Assembly: GCA_016650415.1 (NCBI GenBank)
Contig: JAENVU010000235.1
Span: forward strand, 1-6,010
Direction: 5' to 3'
Origin: Acidimicrobiia bacterium
GTDB lineage: Bacteria > Actinomycetota > Acidimicrobiia > IMCC26256 > JAENVU01
DNA: 6,010 nucleotides
Part shown: piece after piece, positions 4,547 to 6,010 of the stretch
Numbering within the stretch: position 1 is the first letter of the stretch
Layout: the number at the start of each line of letters is the position of its first letter
Translations under genes and position numbers: made by a program
Notes under the pieces: model-generated
Database searches by the model: none
What the model was told of the DNA's origin: nothing
What the model saw: the letters and a program-made list of their open reading frames with translations, nothing else

Positions 4547-5710
4547 TCAGGCTGATGCGACCATCCGACCGAGAAGGGTGTGCGCGGCCACGGCCGGGCA
4601 GTCCCGCGTTGCGGTCTCCGTATAGGGCAATCCGGTCACGGTCGAGGCGCTGTCGTGCAGCAAATACGGCACCGAATCGGAAGTGTGGGTCCCGAGCTCG
4701 ACCGGCGTCGCGTGGTCGGGCATCAACAGGATCCGGAAATCGCCGAAGGCCGGCAGCGCATCGAGGAGCGGTCCGATGATGTCTCGGTCCCACGCTTCGA
4801 GCGCTTCGACTTTGGCGGCCGCGTTCTGCTGGTGACCCGCCTCGTCGGTGGCCTCGACGTGGAGGAGGAAGAAGTCGCGATCAGCCAGCGAGTCGATGCA
4901 GGCCATCCGCTGCGCGACATAGTCGTTGTCGAATCCGGCGCTCGCGCCGGGCACGTCGAGGACCTCGATCCCCGCCAGGACGCCGAGCCCGCGGACGAGG
5001 TCGACGGCGGAGGTGAGTCGTCCGGTGACGCCGTATCGGTTGGCGAAATCGGGGAGCTGCGGGCGCGTGCCCTGACCCCAGAGCCAGATCTGAGTGGCAG
5101 TGGAATCAACCTCGGCGGCGACGCGGCTCACGACCGCTCGGGAGGCATCCATGAGGGTCCGGAGCCGGGTGGACGCGGGGCCGGTGGGCCACACTGCGGG
5201 CCGGCCGGTGAGGTCGTGGGGCGGCACGCATTCGGCCTCCGCCCACGCCCCGGGAACGACGAGCAAGTGGCGGTATTCCACCCCGGGGTAGAACCGCACG
5301 CCATCGCGTCCCCCACCGAGTTCGGCATCGAGCGCCGCGATGATCGGATGACTCTGCTCGCTGGTGAGATGACCCGCCGCGAAGTCGACCATCGTGCCGG
5401 CCTCGTCGATCGTCACCAGATTGCAACGGTAGGCAACCTCACCGGGCGCGAGATCGACACCCATGGCGGCCGCCTCGATCGGAGCGCGACCGGTGTGGAA
5501 GACGTCGGGGTCGTACCCGAGGATCGCGAGGTTGCCGACATCGCTCCCGGGTGGCAACCCGTCCGGAATCACCGCGGCCCGTCCGACCTCACTCCGGGCG
5601 GCAAGCGCCTGGAGATGTGGGAGGTGGGCGGCCTCGAGCGGCGTCCGCCCCCCGAGTACGGCGACGGGTTCGTCGGCACAGCCATCGGGAACGAGCACGA
5701 CATACTTCAC
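4547..5710 (-). CDS. 2,3-bisphosphoglycerate-independent phosphoglycerate mutase-like protein (archaeal type; possible homoserine kinase)
   Basis: This 387-residue protein belongs to the ApgM/COG3635 branch of the alkaline phosphatase superfamily. It starts KYVVLVPDGCADEP after a GTG codon, as in the family. Metal and catalytic residues are visible: D9 (VPDG), nucleophile S56 (LPPGSDVGN), D289 and H293 (EATDEAGH), D332-H333 (MPDH) and H342 (THTSD). Conserved blocks TGRAPIEAAAMGV (73-85), YRCNLVT (94-100), FYPGVEYRHLLV (140-151) and IWLWGQG (208-214) fit the subfamily that TIGRFAM named a proposed homoserine kinase (TIGR02535, from memory). It lies directly upstream of rho, where M. tuberculosis has thrB. 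The open frame extends beyond 5710 to the window edge, but the family start and the divergent gene argue for GTG at 5710. Activity could be phosphoglycerate mutase or homoserine kinase; sequence alone cannot decide. Confidence 0.9.
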   Translation of the reverse strand: MKYVVLVPDGCADEPVAVLGGRTPLEAAHLPHLQALAARSEVGRAAVIPDGLPPGSDVGNLAILGYDPDVFHTGRAPIEAAAMGVDLAPGEVAYRCNLVTIDEAGTMVDFAAGHLTSEQSHPIIAALDAELGGGRDGVRFYPGVEYRHLLVVPGAWAEAECVPPHDLTGRPAVWPTGPASTRLRTLMDASRAVVSRVAAEVDSTATQIWLWGQGTRPQLPDFANRYGVTGRLTSAVDLVRGLGVLAGIEVLDVPGASAGFDNDYVAQRMACIDSLADRDFFLLHVEATDEAGHQQNAAAKVEALEAWDRDIIGPLLDALPAFGDFRILLMPDHATPVELGTHTSDSVPYLLHDSASTVTGLPYTETATRDCPAVAAHTLLGRMVASA

Positions 5711-5718
5711 GGTGGCAG

Positions 5719-5724
5719 AGCGTA
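5719..5724 (-). promoter_or_regulatory. Candidate -10 box (TACGCT) for the mutase-like gene, leaderless
   Basis: TACGCT on the minus strand fits TANNNT and ends eight bases before the GTG start at 5710, so the transcript would begin at or next to the start codon. There is no Shine-Dalgarno sequence, which agrees with leaderless initiation. No clear -35 is seen. The 55-base divergent gap must hold promoters for both flanking genes, which raises the prior for this box. Confidence 0.45.
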
Positions 5725-5753
5725 GGTGACCCCGAGCCGGGCGCTGGGCTCGA

Positions 5754-5759
5754 TACGGT
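5754..5759 (+). promoter_or_regulatory. Candidate -10 box (TACGGT) for the lipoprotein gene, leaderless
   Basis: TACGGT on the plus strand ends six bases before the ATG at 5766, the spacing expected when the transcript starts at the start codon. No Shine-Dalgarno sequence lies in front of the ATG and no strong -35 is visible. It faces the TACGCT box of the divergent gene about 30 bases away. Confidence 0.45.
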
Positions 5760-5765
5760 GACTCG

Positions 5766-6010
5766 ATGCGTCGATCTTCGGTTCTGATGGTTCTCGTCGT
5801 GCTCGCGCTCGCCGCGTGCAGCTCCGACGCGACACGGACCTCACCCGCGTCCAGTTCTTCGACCTCCAGCTCGTCGCCGGAGGGATCGAGTACCTCGACG
5901 ACCGCCGTCCCCAACCCGCGCGACGCGCGATTCAAGCTCACGCCGGTCGCCGACATCGACGACCCGATCGCGATGGCCGTCCGGGCCGGTGACGACGCGC
6001 TGTACGTCAC
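5766..6010 (+). CDS. Secreted lipoprotein, probable PQQ-dependent glucose/sorbosone dehydrogenase family (N-terminal fragment)
   Basis: The window holds 81 codons; the gene continues past the right edge. The product begins MRRSSVLMVLVVLALAAC: two arginines, a hydrophobic core and a lipobox LAAC with Cys18 as the lipidated residue, so it should be exported and anchored to the outer face of the membrane. Residues 19-47 form a Ser/Thr-rich linker with almost no hydrophobic residues. The mature domain starts with RFKLTPVADIDDPIAMAVRA (about 55-74), then GDDALYV. This resembles the opening blade of soluble glucose/sorbosone dehydrogenase-like beta-propellers, in which a phrase such as 'l..P.ama..pGd..lyV' is typical. 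The catalytic and PQQ-binding residues are outside the window, so substrate and activity are unknown; another six-bladed propeller is possible. The start is ATG at 5766, 55 bases from the divergent gene. Confidence 0.75.
   Translation, partial: MRRSSVLMVLVVLALAACSSDATRTSPASSSSTSSSSPEGSSTSTTAVPNPRDARFKLTPVADIDDPIAMAVRAGDDALYV

Noticed and set aside
3568..4779. 403-codon open frame on the plus strand across the rho N-terminal half and its leader
   Set aside because: It is antisense to the repetitive, GC-rich part of rho, its product is a Ser/Pro/Arg-rich composition artefact without a recognisable domain, and rho itself is certain.
4580..5725. 381-codon open frame on the plus strand opposite the mutase-like gene
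   Set aside because: The minus strand encodes a protein with intact family motifs throughout; the plus frame is a long antisense shadow typical of high-GC DNA.
5711..6010. Upstream extension of the mutase-like gene to the window edge
   Set aside because: The frame stays open for 100 more codons, but the family begins at KYVVLVPDG, and the extension would run antisense through a clear lipoprotein signal peptide.
1..6010. tRNA, rRNA, CRISPR array, insertion sequence or phage genes
   Set aside because: I looked for cloverleaf-like pieces, regularly spaced repeats, terminal inverted repeats and transposase or integrase motifs on both strands and saw none; the window is almost fully occupied by housekeeping genes.

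Overview
The window is GC-rich and densely coded, and almost all of it reads on the minus strand. It looks like a chromosomal housekeeping block of a high-GC Gram-positive (actinobacterial) organism. The evidence is the gene order rho–rpmE–(DUF1385)–prfA–prmC, a Rho carrying a long disordered Arg/Gly-rich insert of the kind common in Actinobacteria, and several starts with a TANNNT box just upstream and no Shine-Dalgarno sequence. I lean towards Acidimicrobiia or a relative, but that is an impression from protein flavour and not a demonstrated placement.

Layout in minus-strand transcription order (high to low coordinates): a phosphoglycerate-mutase-like enzyme of the alkaline phosphatase superfamily (4547-5710); a 245-base leader with several inverted repeats and a candidate promoter; rho (2364-4301); a 74-base spacer holding a striking two-tier hairpin; rpmE, ribosomal protein L31 (2086-2289); a DUF1385/YqhQ-type membrane protein (1184-2080); prfA, release factor 1 (56-1138); and the first codons of prmC, the release-factor glutamine methyltransferase, which runs off the left edge. 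At the right edge, divergent from the mutase-like gene, begins a plus-strand lipoprotein (5766-6010, partial) that resembles a PQQ-dependent glucose/sorbosone dehydrogenase.

The core cluster joins the two termination machineries: Rho ends transcription, and RF1 with its methylase PrmC ends translation. L31 and an uncharacterised membrane protein lie between them. The mutase-like enzyme sits where many actinobacteria, for example Mycobacterium tuberculosis, carry thrB (homoserine kinase) directly upstream of rho. Its family has been proposed to include alternative homoserine kinases, so its biochemical role is open.

I see no mobile element, CRISPR array, tRNA, rRNA or phage gene. The best leads are the two-tier hairpin in front of rpmE (a candidate L31 leader RNA), the structured rho leader, the mutase-like protein in the thrB slot, the conserved DUF1385 insertion, and a likely CTG start for prmC. 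No wholly new multi-gene system is evident.
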